Shown: piece after piece, positions 8,284 through 17,739 of the stretch
How positions within the stretch are numbered: position 1 is the first letter of the stretch
Layout: each line of letters opens with the position of its first letter
NCBI GenBank assembly: GCA_902786745.1
Contig: CADADR010000002.1
Coordinates: 186,001 to 250,000 of the forward strand
Length of the DNA stretch: 64,000 bases
Reading direction: 5' to 3'
Source: an uncultured Bacteroidia bacterium
GTDB lineage: Bacteria; Bacteroidota; Bacteroidia; Bacteroidales; F082
Made by a program: the position numbers and the translations under genes
Notes under the pieces: model-generated
The model's database searches: none
What the model was told of the DNA's origin: nothing
What the model saw: the letters and a program-made list of their open reading frames with translations, nothing else

Positions 8284-9579
8284 ATGGGACGACAAGGCAT
8301 TTTCCATAAAATCCTAGGAACGGGAGCCGCTAGGGCCGTCAACGTGTTGACGCAGTTGGCCACCCTCATCATGGGCACCAGATGTCTAGGTGCCGCTGAA
8401 TGGGGTACGGCCTTCATTGCACAGACCGACATCACCTTCTTATTAATAGGCATCGAACTTATCGCTGGCAGCGGTTTAGTGTACTTCACGCCTCGAAAGA
8501 AACTATCCACCCTGATGACTATCTCATACGGCTGGATCGCCATTGTCATGCTGTTTTACACCGTGTTGTTCAACCTTCTACACCTCTTCCCATGGGTCTA
8601 CGACATTATTCCACAGCACTACTCCACCCTTATCTTGGTGATGACCTTTGTCTACAGCTTACATGAGTTCAACCTGAACCATTTCCTCGGAAAAGAGAAG
8701 GTTGCCACCTTCAATTGGCTGTTTCTCACCCAGATACTGACCCAAGTCACGATGATGGCTGTGTTTATTTTCGTTCTGAATCTGAGAACGGCCAAAGCCT
8801 TGCTCTATTCACAGCTGTGCGGTTACACGCTGGCTACACTTGTCGGATGGATCCTTTTGTTCCCCACCTTAAAGCATGAAGGCCGTGAGCCTTTGCGAAA
8901 CAGCCTCAAGGAAATGTTGCATTATGGAGCATTCATGCAACTCTCCACCTTGGTCAGCACGCTCAACAAACGTTTGAGCCTTTACCTGTTGAACACACAC
9001 TGCGACGAGAGGTCGATCGGCGTTTATGCCTCGGGCACACAGGTCACGGAAGGCGTGAACATCGTGGGGCAAAGCATTGGCCTGGTGGCATTTTCCTCGT
9101 TGAGCAACACCGAAAAGGAAGAACGCGCCTCACTGCTCACCTTGCGTTTCATGAAAATCGCCATTTCGTTGACCTTCACGGCTTTGCTGGTGATTTGTCT
9201 GCTCCCGACCGCCCTATTCGAATGGCTGTTTTCAGGCGAGTTTGCCGGCATCCGTCCCGTCATCCTGCTGATGGCACCCGGCATCGTGTTTTTCTCCGCG
9301 CACACCGTTTTGGCCAACTATTTTTCTGGCATGGGCAAACCGAAATATAACCTTTATGCCTCGCTTATCGGCCTTTCTGTGACGCTTGTCTCTGCCTTCG
9401 TTTTGATACCCATGTTGGGCATCAGAGGTGCGGCCGTCACCACCACGTTGACCTATGCGACATTGTTTGTCTATCATTGGATTATATTCCATAAACACAC
9501 GAATTGCCGTTTGCGTCAGCTGGTACCCAACCGCGATGATTGGGAATGGATGAAAACCACAATGAAGAGTATTTTCTGA
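8284..9579 (+). CDS. Wzx-like polysaccharide flippase (MOP superfamily)
   Basis: 431 residues with about twelve to fourteen hydrophobic segments and the early layout of polysaccharide-biosynthesis transporters (KILGTGAARAVNVLTQLATLI, then LGAAEWGT). Such proteins move lipid-linked oligosaccharides across the inner membrane. The central GAFMQLSTLVSTLNKRLSLYLL segment and the terminal GIRGAAVTTTLTYATLFVYH repeat the two-lobe pattern of the family. The ATG is chosen because the longer frame (to 8221) would start upstream of both promoter elements. No glycosyltransferase cluster surrounds it, so its lipid-linked cargo is unknown. parE follows 35 nt later with its own promoter. Confidence 0.85.
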   Translation: MGRQGIFHKILGTGAARAVNVLTQLATLIMGTRCLGAAEWGTAFIAQTDITFLLIGIELIAGSGLVYFTPRKKLSTLMTISYGWIAIVMLFYTVLFNLLHLFPWVYDIIPQHYSTLILVMTFVYSLHEFNLNHFLGKEKVATFNWLFLTQILTQVTMMAVFIFVLNLRTAKALLYSQLCGYTLATLVGWILLFPTLKHEGREPLRNSLKEMLHYGAFMQLSTLVSTLNKRLSLYLLNTHCDERSIGVYASGTQVTEGVNIVGQSIGLVAFSSLSNTEKEERASLLTLRFMKIAISLTFTALLVICLLPTALFEWLFSGEFAGIRPVILLMAPGIVFFSAHTVLANYFSGMGKPKYNLYASLIGLSVTLVSAFVLIPMLGIRGAAVTTTLTYATLFVYHWIIFHKHTNCRLRQLVPNRDDWEWMKTTMKSIF

Positions 9580-9590
9580 CGTTTTTTTTG

Positions 9591-9598
9591 TAACTTTG
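9591..9598 (+). promoter_or_regulatory. -7 promoter element for parE
   Basis: TAACTTTG after a run of T, 16 nt before the ATG. Confidence 0.7.
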
Positions 9599-9614
9599 CA
9601 GCAAATCATTTTTT

Positions 9615-11543
9615 ATGAGCGAAATCATCGACGACGACATCTTTACACAAAACGAAGACCCCACTCCTACAGTAGAAAACTATAATGACGACAGCATCGT
9701 CCACCTTGAGGACATGGAACACATCCGTCGCCGCCCGGGTATGTATATCGGCAAGCTCGGCGACGGCGCCTCGCAGGACGACGGCATCTATGTGCTCATC
9801 AAAGAGGTGATCGACAACTCCATCGACGAGTTCACCTCTGGCTTCGGCAAAAAGATTGAGGTAACGGTCGACAAGACCGCCAAAAAAGTAAGTATACGCG
9901 ACTATGGCCGCGGCATTCCGCTCGGCAAACTGGCCGAAGCCGTCTCGAAGCTCAACACGGGCGCCAAATACGATAGCAAGGTATTCCAAAAGTCAGTCGG
10001 CTTGAACGGTGTAGGTACCAAGGCCGTAAACGCGCTTTCGTCCTATTTTAAGGTGCAGGCCATTCGTGAGGGCAAGACAAGGATCGTGGAGTTTGCGCAA
10101 GGCAAGATGGTCAGCGACTCTGGCATCATCCCTTCCGATGGCGACACGGGCACTTTAACCGAGTTCATCCCCGACTCCGCCTTGTTCGGCAACTACCATT
10201 ATGTGGATGAATACATCGAGAAGCGCATCTGGAACTATGCCTACCTCAACCGTGGCTTGAGCTTGATTTATAACGACAAACGCTACTATTCCAAGAACGG
10301 CCTCCTCGACCTGTTGCAGAACAACATGGAAGGCGAAGGCCTCTACCCCATCATCCACATCAAGGACGGCGACTTTGAAGCCGCTTTCACCCATGTGAAT
10401 GGGCAGTCGAGCGACTATTTCTATTCATTTGTCAACGGACAGCACACCACCGAAGGCGGCACACACCAGTCCGCTTTCCGCGAAGGCTATGCCCGCGTGG
10501 TGCGCGAGTTCTACCAAAAGGAATACGAACCTGCCGACATCCGCCAAGGCCTGATTTGTGCCTTGTGCGTGAGGATTCAAGAGCCTGTGTTTGAGGCACA
10601 GACCAAGACCAAACTCGGCTCCACCCACCTTGCGCCTAACAATCCTGACGGTACCAACGACAGCCCCTTCCTCAAGACATACGTCTTCGACATCCTTAAG
10701 CGCCATTTGGACAACTACCTGCACAAGAACCCTGAGACCGTCAGCGTGTTGCAGGCTAAGATCCAAGCCAACGAAAAGGAGCGCAAGGAGATTGCCGGCA
10801 TCAAGAAGGCTGCACGCGAGAGCGCCAAGAAGGTCAGCCTGAACAACCGCAAACTCCGCGACTGCCGCATCCACCTCAACACCAACCACGAGAAACGCCT
10901 TGAAAGCACCATCTTCATCACCGAGGGTGACTCCGCTTCGGGAAGCATCACCAAGAGCCGCGACGTGCAGACACAGGCCGTGTTCAGCCTGCGCGGTAAG
11001 CCGCTCAACTGCTTGGGCATGACCAAGAAAGTGTGTTACGAGAACGAGGAGTTCAACCTGCTGCAAGCCGCCTTGAACATCGATGAGGACATCGAGAACC
11101 TGCGTTACAACAACATCGTCATCGCTACCGATGCCGATGTCGACGGCATGCACATCCGCCTGTTGATGCTCACCTTCTTCCTCCAGTTCTACCCCGACCT
11201 GGTGCGCAACGGCCATGTCTACATCCTGCAGACGCCTTTGTTCCGTGTACGCAACAAAAAGGAGACATACTATTGTTACACCGATGAGGAACGCATCGCC
11301 GCCAAGGAGAAATGCGGCAAGCAGGCCGAGATCACGCGATTCAAAGGCTTGGGTGAAATCTCCCCCGACGAATTCCGAGGCTTCATTGGCCCCAACATGC
11401 GCCTCGAGCCTGTCATCCTTCGCTATGACTTCGGCATCAAGGAGCTATTAGAATACTATATGGGCAAGAATACCATGGAGCGCCAGAAGTTCATCATCGA
11501 CAACTTGAGGATCGAGGATGACTCGGAGATGGATAAGATGTGA
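9615..11543 (+). CDS. parE: DNA topoisomerase IV subunit B
   Basis: ATPase subunit of a type IIA topoisomerase that separates replicated chromosomes. In order: GHKL ATPase with [10 protein letters not shown] (catalytic Glu and Mg-binding Asn), DYGRGIPLG and [14 protein letters not shown]; transducer domain; and TOPRIM domain with EGDSASGS and the metal-binding [12 protein letters not shown]. At 642 residues without a long insert it fits ParE of Bacteroidetes better than GyrB, although the two are hard to separate by eye. The usual partner parC is not next to it; a prolyl oligopeptidase gene starts 24 nt downstream and is probably cotranscribed. A non-conserved acidic N-terminal tail of about 35 residues precedes the ATPase fold. 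Confidence 0.88.
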   Translation: MSEIIDDDIFTQNEDPTPTVENYNDDSIVHLEDMEHIRRRPGMYIGKLGDGASQDDGIYVLIKEVIDNSIDEFTSGFGKKIEVTVDKTAKKVSIRDYGRGIPLGKLAEAVSKLNTGAKYDSKVFQKSVGLNGVGTKAVNALSSYFKVQAIREGKTRIVEFAQGKMVSDSGIIPSDGDTGTLTEFIPDSALFGNYHYVDEYIEKRIWNYAYLNRGLSLIYNDKRYYSKNGLLDLLQNNMEGEGLYPIIHIKDGDFEAAFTHVNGQSSDYFYSFVNGQHTTEGGTHQSAFREGYARVVREFYQKEYEPADIRQGLICALCVRIQEPVFEAQTKTKLGSTHLAPNNPDGTNDSPFLKTYVFDILKRHLDNYLHKNPETVSVLQAKIQANEKERKEIAGIKKAARESAKKVSLNNRKLRDCRIHLNTNHEKRLESTIFITEGDSASGSITKSRDVQTQAVFSLRGKPLNCLGMTKKVCYENEEFNLLQAALNIDEDIENLRYNNIVIATDADVDGMHIRLLMLTFFLQFYPDLVRNGHVYILQTPLFRVRNKKETYYCYTDEERIAAKEKCGKQAEITRFKGLGEISPDEFRGFIGPNMRLEPVILRYDFGIKELLEYYMGKNTMERQKFIIDNLRIEDDSEMDKM

Positions 11544-11567
11544 TAACTAATTCAATTTCAATTTATA

Positions 11568-13715
11568 ATGAAAGCAAAATCTTGTTTACTGATTATGGGC
11601 AGTATTATTACCCTCTTCGGCTGCAACCAACAGCCGCAACGCTATTCCGTCAAGGCTTACCCCGAGACGAGAAAAGACACCACTGTCGTTGACGACTACT
11701 TCGGAACAAAGGTCGCCGACCCGTACCGTTGGCTCGAAAACGACACTTCCGCCGAGACCGCGAAATGGGTCAAGGAGCAGAACGAAGTCACCCAAGACTA
11801 CCTGAGCCACATCCCCTTCCGCAGCGCCCTCAAGGACCGCCTCACGCAACTCGTGGACTACGAACGTTACGGCATGCCTTCGAAGGAACACGGCCGTTAC
11901 ATCTACTCGAAGAACGACGGCCTCCAGAACCAAAGCGTCATCTATATGCAGGAGACCCTCGACGGCGAGCCTACTGTCTTGTTAGATCCCAACAAACTCT
12001 CCGACGACGGCACCGTCTCGTTGGGCGGCATCAGCTTCTCCAACGACGGCAAATACATGGCCTACACCATCCAACGCAGCGGCTCCGACTGGGTCGAGAT
12101 CTACGTGAAGGACATGGACACCCTCGAGCTCCTCCCCGACCACATCGAATGGGCCAAGTTCACTGGCGCCTCTTGGTACAAGGACGGCTTCTTCTACGCC
12201 GCCTACGACCGCCCCGAAGCCGGCAAGGAGTTCAGCAACGTGAACGAGAACCATAAAATCTACTACCACAGACTCGGCACGCCACAAGAACAAGACGAGC
12301 TCTTCTACTCCAACCCTGCCCAGCCGCGCTATTTCCACCAAGTGGACCTCACCGAAGACGAGCATTACATGTTCCTCTTCGAGAGCGGTCAAGGCGCAGG
12401 CAGCACGCTGTGGATCCGCGACATGCAAGACCCGAAGGGCAAGTTCGTCCAAATCGCCGATGACATGGACTACCAGTACGGTCCCATCGATGTCATCAAC
12501 GACACGCTGTATATCTTCACCAACTACAACGCGCCCAAGGGCCGCATCTGCCGCGTGCCGGCTAAGACCCCGCAGATGGAGAACTGGGTCGACGTGATTC
12601 CCGAAAGCGATAACGTCATTGCTGGCATCAGCCTCGCCAATGGCAAGATGATTGTCACCTATGACAAGGATGCCGCCAACCACGCCTACGTCTACACCAT
12701 GGATGGCCAGCAGCTCCACGAGATCGCCCTGCCCACCTATGGCGCCGTCGGTTTCAGCAGCAAATACGAAGAGCCCGAAGTGTTCTACGCCTTCACCTCC
12801 TTCGCCTTCCCGACCACGATTTACCAATACAATATTGACGACAACACCTCGACTGTGTTCCGCGCTCCCGCCATCGACTTCAAGTCGGATGACTACATCA
12901 CCGAGCAGGTCTTCGTCACCTCGAAGGACGGCACCAAGGTCCCGATGTTCCTGACCTACAAGAAAGGCTTGCAGAAAGACGGCACCAACCCGACCTTCCT
13001 GTATGGCTACGGTGGCTTCAACATCACCCTCAATCCCGGCTTCAGCACCTCGCGTCTGCCCTTCATCGAGAATGGTGGCATCTACGCCCAGATGAACCTG
13101 CGCGGCGGCAACGAGTACGGTGAGGAATGGCACCTTGCCGGCACCAAGCTGCAGAAGCAGAATGTCTTCGACGACTGCATCGCCTGTGCCGAATACCTTA
13201 TCAATAATGGCTACACCTCGCCGAAGTACTTGGCTCTGAATGGTGGCTCCAACGGCGGTCTGCTTGTCGGTGCTGTCGTCAACCAGCGTCCCGACCTCTT
13301 CGCTGTGGCCGTGCCGCAAGTCGGCGTGATGGACATGCTGCGCTACCACCTCTTCACCATCGGTTGGAACTGGGCCAGCGACTACGGCACCAGTGAGGAC
13401 GACGAGGCTATGTTCAAGGCCTTGTATGCCTACTCGCCGTTGCACACCATCAAGAGTGGCGAAGATGTGCACTATCCCGCCATCATGGTCACCACGGCCG
13501 ACCACGACGACCGTGTGGTGCCTGCCCACTCGTTCAAGTATGCGGCCACCTTGCAGGCTGCCCAGACTGGCGACCAGCCCAAGATCATCCGCATCGACAC
13601 CAAGGCCGGTCACGGCGGTGGCAAGCCCATCTCCAAGGTCCTTGAAGAGCAGGCTGACATCTATTCGTTTATCCTGTACAACATGGGATTGACTTATCCT
13701 ACCGAGAAGAAATAA
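11568..13715 (+). CDS. Prolyl oligopeptidase family serine peptidase (S9A), probable lipoprotein
   Basis: Cleaves short peptides after proline. The 715-residue chain has a seven-bladed propeller region (residues about 100-430) and a C-terminal alpha/beta hydrolase domain. The catalytic triad is intact and spaced as in the family: Ser561 in GGSNGG, Asp648 in TADHDDRVVP and His682 in KAGHGGGK. The N-terminus MKAKSCLLIMGSIITLFGC resembles a lipoprotein signal with Cys19 as the modified residue, so it should be an envelope enzyme; the Phe at -2 is unusual. EYGEEWHLAG and FDDCIACAEYL are also typical. It follows parE closely and is closed by a strong hairpin terminator. Confidence 0.93.
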   Translation: MKAKSCLLIMGSIITLFGCNQQPQRYSVKAYPETRKDTTVVDDYFGTKVADPYRWLENDTSAETAKWVKEQNEVTQDYLSHIPFRSALKDRLTQLVDYERYGMPSKEHGRYIYSKNDGLQNQSVIYMQETLDGEPTVLLDPNKLSDDGTVSLGGISFSNDGKYMAYTIQRSGSDWVEIYVKDMDTLELLPDHIEWAKFTGASWYKDGFFYAAYDRPEAGKEFSNVNENHKIYYHRLGTPQEQDELFYSNPAQPRYFHQVDLTEDEHYMFLFESGQGAGSTLWIRDMQDPKGKFVQIADDMDYQYGPIDVINDTLYIFTNYNAPKGRICRVPAKTPQMENWVDVIPESDNVIAGISLANGKMIVTYDKDAANHAYVYTMDGQQLHEIALPTYGAVGFSSKYEEPEVFYAFTSFAFPTTIYQYNIDDNTSTVFRAPAIDFKSDDYITEQVFVTSKDGTKVPMFLTYKKGLQKDGTNPTFLYGYGGFNITLNPGFSTSRLPFIENGGIYAQMNLRGGNEYGEEWHLAGTKLQKQNVFDDCIACAEYLINNGYTSPKYLALNGGSNGGLLVGAVVNQRPDLFAVAVPQVGVMDMLRYHLFTIGWNWASDYGTSEDDEAMFKALYAYSPLHTIKSGEDVHYPAIMVTTADHDDRVVPAHSFKYAATLQAAQTGDQPKIIRIDTKAGHGGGKPISKVLEEQADIYSFILYNMGLTYPTEKK

Positions 13716-13737
13716 GCCTCATATTTCCGTAAAAGAA

Positions 13738-13774
13738 AATCGCCCGCTGGAAGCTTCCGGCGGGCGATTGTTGT
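13738..13774. terminator. Intrinsic terminator after the prolyl oligopeptidase gene
   Basis: Stem AATCGCCCGCTGG with CCGGCGGGCGATT around a short AAGCTT loop, followed by a T-rich stretch; it can also serve the converging repeat-protein gene. Confidence 0.88.
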
Positions 13775-13786
13775 TTTAGCGATCCA

Positions 13787-14275
13787 TTACCAACAATACT
13801 TCACCGCATACCAAATGGCCACAAATTGCTCGATGGTGACATTATCGGAAAGGGTGAACTCAACATCCGAAGAATAGCTGGAGTTGTTTTTATACACTTT
13901 GAGACCTTGCTTGTTGGCAAAAACGTCGGATGAATAACCCGAATTGCCTTGGTAGAGCTTGCCGTCCCTGATCGTGAAGACCACATCGGAAGAATACGAT
14001 GACGACCCTCGATAGACTTTCCCATCCCTGATGGTGAACAGGATATCACTGCTGTAGGAGGAATTGCCCTTGTACACTTTGTTGTCGTCAATTCGGCAAA
14101 GGACATCAGACGAGTACAAGGAATTACCCCTATACACTTTATTGTCCTTCACATTGCAAATCACGTCGCTACTGTAGGAGGAATTTCCTTTATACACTTT
14201 CACTTGGGCGAAACTGCTGATAAAAGCCCAACAGAAGCATACGGTCAACAGGGTTCTCTGATAGTGTTTTTTCAT
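13787..14275 (-). CDS. Exported protein of six 20-residue YSSD repeats
   Basis: 162 residues. Signal peptide MKKHYQRTLLTVCFCWAFISSFAQ, then six tandem units of exactly 20 residues from residue 27 to about 145, each of the form VYKGNSSYSSDVxFxIxDxK. The strict spacing of Tyr, Gly, Ser-Tyr-Ser-Ser-Asp and alternating hydrophobics suggests a beta-strand or short hairpin per repeat, forming a solenoid or propeller-like stack. The tail (VTIEQFVAIWYAVKYCW) is hydrophobic with a final Cys-Trp. No enzyme motif is visible and no function is proposed. It has its own promoter. Repeat proteins with similar wording are known as uncharacterised bacterial proteins; the exact family could not be named. Confidence 0.8.
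   Translation of the reverse strand: MKKHYQRTLLTVCFCWAFISSFAQVKVYKGNSSYSSDVICNVKDNKVYRGNSLYSSDVLCRIDDNKVYKGNSSYSSDILFTIRDGKVYRGSSSYSSDVVFTIRDGKLYQGNSGYSSDVFANKQGLKVYKNNSSYSSDVEFTLSDNVTIEQFVAIWYAVKYCW
13841..14197 (-). repeat. Six tandem 60-bp coding repeats
   Basis: The DNA encoding the YSSD units has a period of 60 bp. Units 1 to 4 are the most alike; unit 5 (LYQGNSGYSSDVFANKQGLK) and unit 6 (VYKNNSSYSSDVEF) diverge, as expected when old edge copies escape homogenisation. Confidence 0.85.
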
Positions 14276-14301
14276 GATAGTCGAACATGCATTTTACTCT
14301 G

Positions 14302-14309
14302 CAAAAGTA
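14302..14309 (-). promoter_or_regulatory. -7 promoter element for the YSSD repeat gene
   Basis: Minus strand TACTTTTG, 26 nt before the ATG. Confidence 0.65.
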
Positions 14310-14344
14310 GCTAATACAAAAGTATCTCGCCACTTTGAGGAAGA

Positions 14345-15307
14345 TTATTTTTCTGCCGTCCCCAAAACAAACTCTTCAATGTTCCCTCTGGCCTCGGTCA
14401 TACCCAACTTCTTGCGGATACTGGTGCGTGCTTTACCGATCATCGCGGATGATACATCCAAAATGTCAGCCACTTCCTTCACTGAAAATGGCATCATCGA
14501 TAATATGCAGACCTTGAATTCACTATCGGTCATAGCAGGTTGGTTACTCTTGATGCGTTGAACCACATCGGGATAAACCTTGTTGTATTCTTCAAAGATA
14601 ACATCATAGGCAGAGTCGGCTTGTCCGCAGACACATGATTTCAGCTTTTGGAAGGACGGCTTGTCAATATCCTTGTTCTCGCCAATCAAGAAAATCTTGT
14701 AAACCATCATTACCTTTCGGAAGAGGTTGTCACGATTGGTCTCAGCTAATGCCTCTGATTCTTGTTGCAAACGGGTAATATCCAGGTTCAACTCAGCTAT
14801 CGTAGCACGTTTTTGAGTGGCACGATACAAGAGGAAAAACACCAACGCGACCGCCACAACCAATACCAACGAAATGATGAAAAGCATTTTGCGCCGGCGC
14901 AGAAAAACTGAAATCATATTTTCGCTATGGTCCAGGTCGCCATTCAAGGTTGAAATGGTGGTCTGTACTTTTTCCATCAGTTTGATGTTCTCACTCGACC
15001 TTGCCGTGACAATGGCCTCATTCAAAGCCGCCATGGCCGAGTCGAAGTTGTTTTGCTGCCAATAGACGCAACCGCTGTAAAGGGCCGACAAGGTTTTCAT
15101 CTCGGCATCGTCAGTGAGATTGAAATAACGCCGTGCCTGAAAAATGGAGGTGTCCTGCGAGATGTCCTCTCCCCTGCTGAATTTGCCTTCGATCTCCAAC
15201 ACCGTCCGTTCCATGTTGTCCATGTCGGACTTCACATTGCAAGCTGCCAATAGGCATATCAGCACAAAGGCCAACCAACATCTTGATTTGTATAGCAAAT
15301 TCAGCAT
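14345..15307 (-). CDS. Membrane-anchored regulator with TPR-like sensor and C-terminal HTH
   Basis: 320 residues. The N-terminus (LAFVLICLLAAC) is a signal or lipoprotein-like anchor. Residues about 30-125 form a helical TPR-like segment (FNLTDDAEMKTLSALYSG, NNFDSAMAALNEAIVTA) that would face the periplasm. One transmembrane helix (MLFIISLVLVVAVALVFFLLY, about 141-161) is followed by a coiled coil (about 165-190) and a cytoplasmic region ending in a helix-turn-helix (FSVKEVADILDVSSAMIGKARTS). This resembles the one-component LuxR-like membrane regulators of Bacteroides. It lies 64 nt downstream of a TonB-type receptor on the same strand, so it may sense a ligand and control that receptor. No kinase or receiver domain is present. 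Confidence 0.72.
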   Translation of the reverse strand: MLNLLYKSRCWLAFVLICLLAACNVKSDMDNMERTVLEIEGKFSRGEDISQDTSIFQARRYFNLTDDAEMKTLSALYSGCVYWQQNNFDSAMAALNEAIVTARSSENIKLMEKVQTTISTLNGDLDHSENMISVFLRRRKMLFIISLVLVVAVALVFFLLYRATQKRATIAELNLDITRLQQESEALAETNRDNLFRKVMMVYKIFLIGENKDIDKPSFQKLKSCVCGQADSAYDVIFEEYNKVYPDVVQRIKSNQPAMTDSEFKVCILSMMPFSVKEVADILDVSSAMIGKARTSIRKKLGMTEARGNIEEFVLGTAEK

Positions 15308-15374
15308 CGTCTCAACAATTAAACAATTGACTTCGTCGAATTATCATTTCAACAACGCAACAATTCAACAATTA
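15308..15374. repeat. Short CAACAATT-type simple repeat
   Basis: Several imperfect copies of CAACAATT and AACAATT fill the gap between the receptor and the regulator genes and reach the receptor stop codon. No promoter element or hairpin was seen here. Confidence 0.45.
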
Positions 15375-17588
15375 TTGCCCCGCCGCTTCCCCACCATTTT
15401 GGGCCTCATTCTCCAGTTCGATGTTACCGAAACGCAATGTAAAACCTGCACACACACAAGAAGAATTGTATCTTGATGTTTCTGAAACCGTTACCGTTGG
15501 GCTATCAATATATGTGTCTTGCTTCAACAAACCAAACAAATCGTAGCCGTTGACAAACACCGACAACTTATGATCGAAGAAATCGGCACGCATACCGCAG
15601 TCGACGGAATAATTGGCACCCTTCTTCCAAAACAGCGTCTGAGTCGGAGAGTTGTAGTAAGCCGAGGCATGCACTTCCAGACGGTCCCATAGCTTGGTCC
15701 AAAGGTTCAGTCGAAAACTGTAGCAAAGCATCTCACTCGGTTCCAAAGCATCATCGGTCTTGATGTAAGATTCATAAAGGTTGGCATAAAACCGCAAATT
15801 GAACATCCCGTTCGGACGATACATCATGTTGAACTCACCACCCGCATTATACGACCTGCCTACATTGACCGGCCAGTTGAAAGAGACCACCCTGCCATAA
15901 TGCTCATGGTAAGCCGCATCAGTTATCTTGTTGATTTCATTTTGTTTTCCTTTATAATATCCCGTCAAACCAACAGAACCAAAATCGTCCCAATACTTCG
16001 TCCAACTTGCCTCAATGTTGTGGGTGAAAACTTGTTTCAGCTTAGGATTGCCCGTAGCATAGGATTCCTCATCGAATTTGATAAAAGGACTCAGTTGCTC
16101 CGCGTAAGGATTCTGGATCCTCATGGAATAACTCAACTTGAAGTTGTGCATCGACTGGGTGTGATACGACAGATGCAGCGATGGCAAAGGATAGAAATAA
16201 TAAGCTGTAGAATCATAATTTGGAGCGTCGGGATATACGATGCCCGTCCTATAATACCTTAAACTCAAAGTAGGCTGCACAGTAAAATTGCCGAAACGGT
16301 GCCGCACCTGGAAATAGCCGCCCAAATGATGATCGACCTGACGGAATCGATACGACATTACCGAGTCGTGCACATATACGCCATTGGCCAGACTGTCCAA
16401 TGGGCTGCACTCGTTTTTTCCTTCCCAACCGGCATTGATGCCCATGCCAAATTCGCCATTCTTGGAATAAGGTAAATTGTAATCCACGCGTGCGTTGATG
16501 GGGATGTTGGTCGAGACATAGTCCATCACGAATGCCCTTTCATACGGAGACGGCAAGGTGTAAATCTTGTGATAATCAATAGGAAGCGCCGAACGGGTAA
16601 TACTTCCATTCATGCGTAAAGTAAGGTTATGTCCTTCTTCATCGAATTTGTGCTGATAGTTCAACCCGTAAGGCAAGAAGAGATAGTTTGAATTCGATTT
16701 GTTCTCGATGGAGTATTTGTACTCGCCCGATTGTTCAATGTATTCAACGCGTTCGCGCTCCTGTCTAACCTCCGAAGGCCCAAATGAATCCCAAAACATG
16801 GCATACAAAGAGAATGTGTTCATCTTGTCAGGCGTGTAAGTCATGTTCAGGTTGACCCCTGGACTGTAAGTAGTGTAATTGTTGTACATGCTACTCTTCA
16901 AATGGCTGGTCAAGACTTGGTTTCCTTCTTCATCTTCACCATACAAATCCTTCTCAGAATGCGCTTCGCCTTTACCATGATACCAATAGGTGTTCGCGTA
17001 GGCATTCACCGTCCACTTATCGTTTTTCCAGACGTAGGAAGCCCAAGGCATCACGTAGGGTTGCGAAGAAACATTGGTGCCAAAGCAAAAGAACTCGTTC
17101 CGCTTGATTTTGGTGTTCATCACGATGTTGATGATGCCATCGGCGGTGGTGGCATAACGCGCCGATGGGTTAGTGATGACTTCGATGCGGTCGATGGCGT
17201 TGGCGGGCAAGGTCTGGATGTAGGCCTTGAGGTTTTCTTCCGTGAGGTTGGAAGGCTGGTCATTGATCCAAATTTCAACGGAAGAAGTCCCGCGCAAGGT
17301 GATGTTGCCTTCCACATCGACGCTCACTCCGGGCGCATTCTGCAAGGCATCGGAGGCCACGCCGCCTTGCACGGTCGGGTCGTCTGAAACTTGATACAAC
17401 GTCTTCTCTCCTTCTACCGAAAACAAAGGTCTTTCTGCCGTGATGGTGATGCCTTCAAGCAGCAAAGTGTCTACCGCCATCTGCAGGCTGTCGGCTTTCG
17501 GTTTGACTTCAGGAATTTCGACTTGGGCAAAGACCGCCACGCTGAGCATCACAAAGGCGGCTGTGGGGAATAGGATTCTTGTGTTCAT
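15372..17588 (-). CDS. TonB-dependent receptor family outer-membrane beta-barrel protein (short form)
   Basis: 738 residues. Signal peptide MNTRILFPTAAFVMLSVAVFA; then a plug domain with PGVSVDVEGNITLRGTSSVE, IWINDQPSNLTEENLKAY and NPSARYATTADGIINIV (about residues 60-150); then a long barrel region rich in alternating aromatic strands, ending in LRFGNIELENE. Unlike the related protein at 44812 it has no carboxypeptidase-regulatory-like domain before the plug. The class is the OMP beta-barrel family 3 type rather than SusC, and no SusD gene accompanies it. The upstream in-frame extension of 33 codons crosses a perfect promoter element and is rejected. The substrate is unknown. Confidence 0.85.
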   Translation of the reverse strand: MNTRILFPTAAFVMLSVAVFAQVEIPEVKPKADSLQMAVDTLLLEGITITAERPLFSVEGEKTLYQVSDDPTVQGGVASDALQNAPGVSVDVEGNITLRGTSSVEIWINDQPSNLTEENLKAYIQTLPANAIDRIEVITNPSARYATTADGIINIVMNTKIKRNEFFCFGTNVSSQPYVMPWASYVWKNDKWTVNAYANTYWYHGKGEAHSEKDLYGEDEEGNQVLTSHLKSSMYNNYTTYSPGVNLNMTYTPDKMNTFSLYAMFWDSFGPSEVRQERERVEYIEQSGEYKYSIENKSNSNYLFLPYGLNYQHKFDEEGHNLTLRMNGSITRSALPIDYHKIYTLPSPYERAFVMDYVSTNIPINARVDYNLPYSKNGEFGMGINAGWEGKNECSPLDSLANGVYVHDSVMSYRFRQVDHHLGGYFQVRHRFGNFTVQPTLSLRYYRTGIVYPDAPNYDSTAYYFYPLPSLHLSYHTQSMHNFKLSYSMRIQNPYAEQLSPFIKFDEESYATGNPKLKQVFTHNIEASWTKYWDDFGSVGLTGYYKGKQNEINKITDAAYHEHYGRVVSFNWPVNVGRSYNAGGEFNMMYRPNGMFNLRFYANLYESYIKTDDALEPSEMLCYSFRLNLWTKLWDRLEVHASAYYNSPTQTLFWKKGANYSVDCGMRADFFDHKLSVFVNGYDLFGLLKQDTYIDSPTVTVSETSRYNSSCVCAGFTLRFGNIELENEAQNGGEAAGQ

Positions 17589-17617
17589 CGCATGGTACAA
17601 TTTTAGGTTTGACCATG

Positions 17618-17625
17618 CAAAAGTA
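17618..17625 (-). promoter_or_regulatory. -7 promoter element for the short TonB-type receptor gene
   Basis: Minus strand TACTTTTG, 29 nt before the ATG and immediately after the upstream terminator. Confidence 0.65.
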
Positions 17626-17630
17626 TAGTG

Positions 17631-17685
17631 AAAAAACAGGCTTTCCGCAATCCTAAGCCTCGTGTAGAGATATTTGCGGAAAGCC
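17631..17685 (-). terminator. Intrinsic terminator after the phosphoesterase gene
   Basis: Perfect 12-bp arms GGCTTTCCGCAA (17639-17650) and TTGCGGAAAGCC (17674-17685) with a 23-nt loop; on the minus strand a run of six T follows. It insulates the receptor promoter from the upstream operon. Confidence 0.82.
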
Positions 17686-17739
17686 AAAAATCAACTATTT
17701 GTAATTCAATGCGTTGAAAAGTGAATGGTAGAGACCTTT

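Noticed and set aside
11982..13613. Long open frame antisense to the prolyl oligopeptidase gene (about 543 codons)
   Set aside because: Val/Asp/Gly-rich translation with no recognisable domain, fully inside a gene with an intact catalytic triad; an antisense by-product of third-position composition.
13841..14197. CRISPR array
   Set aside because: The 60-bp periodic repeats are continuous coding sequence without unique spacers. The InlB-like repeats at 20618 fail for the same reason.
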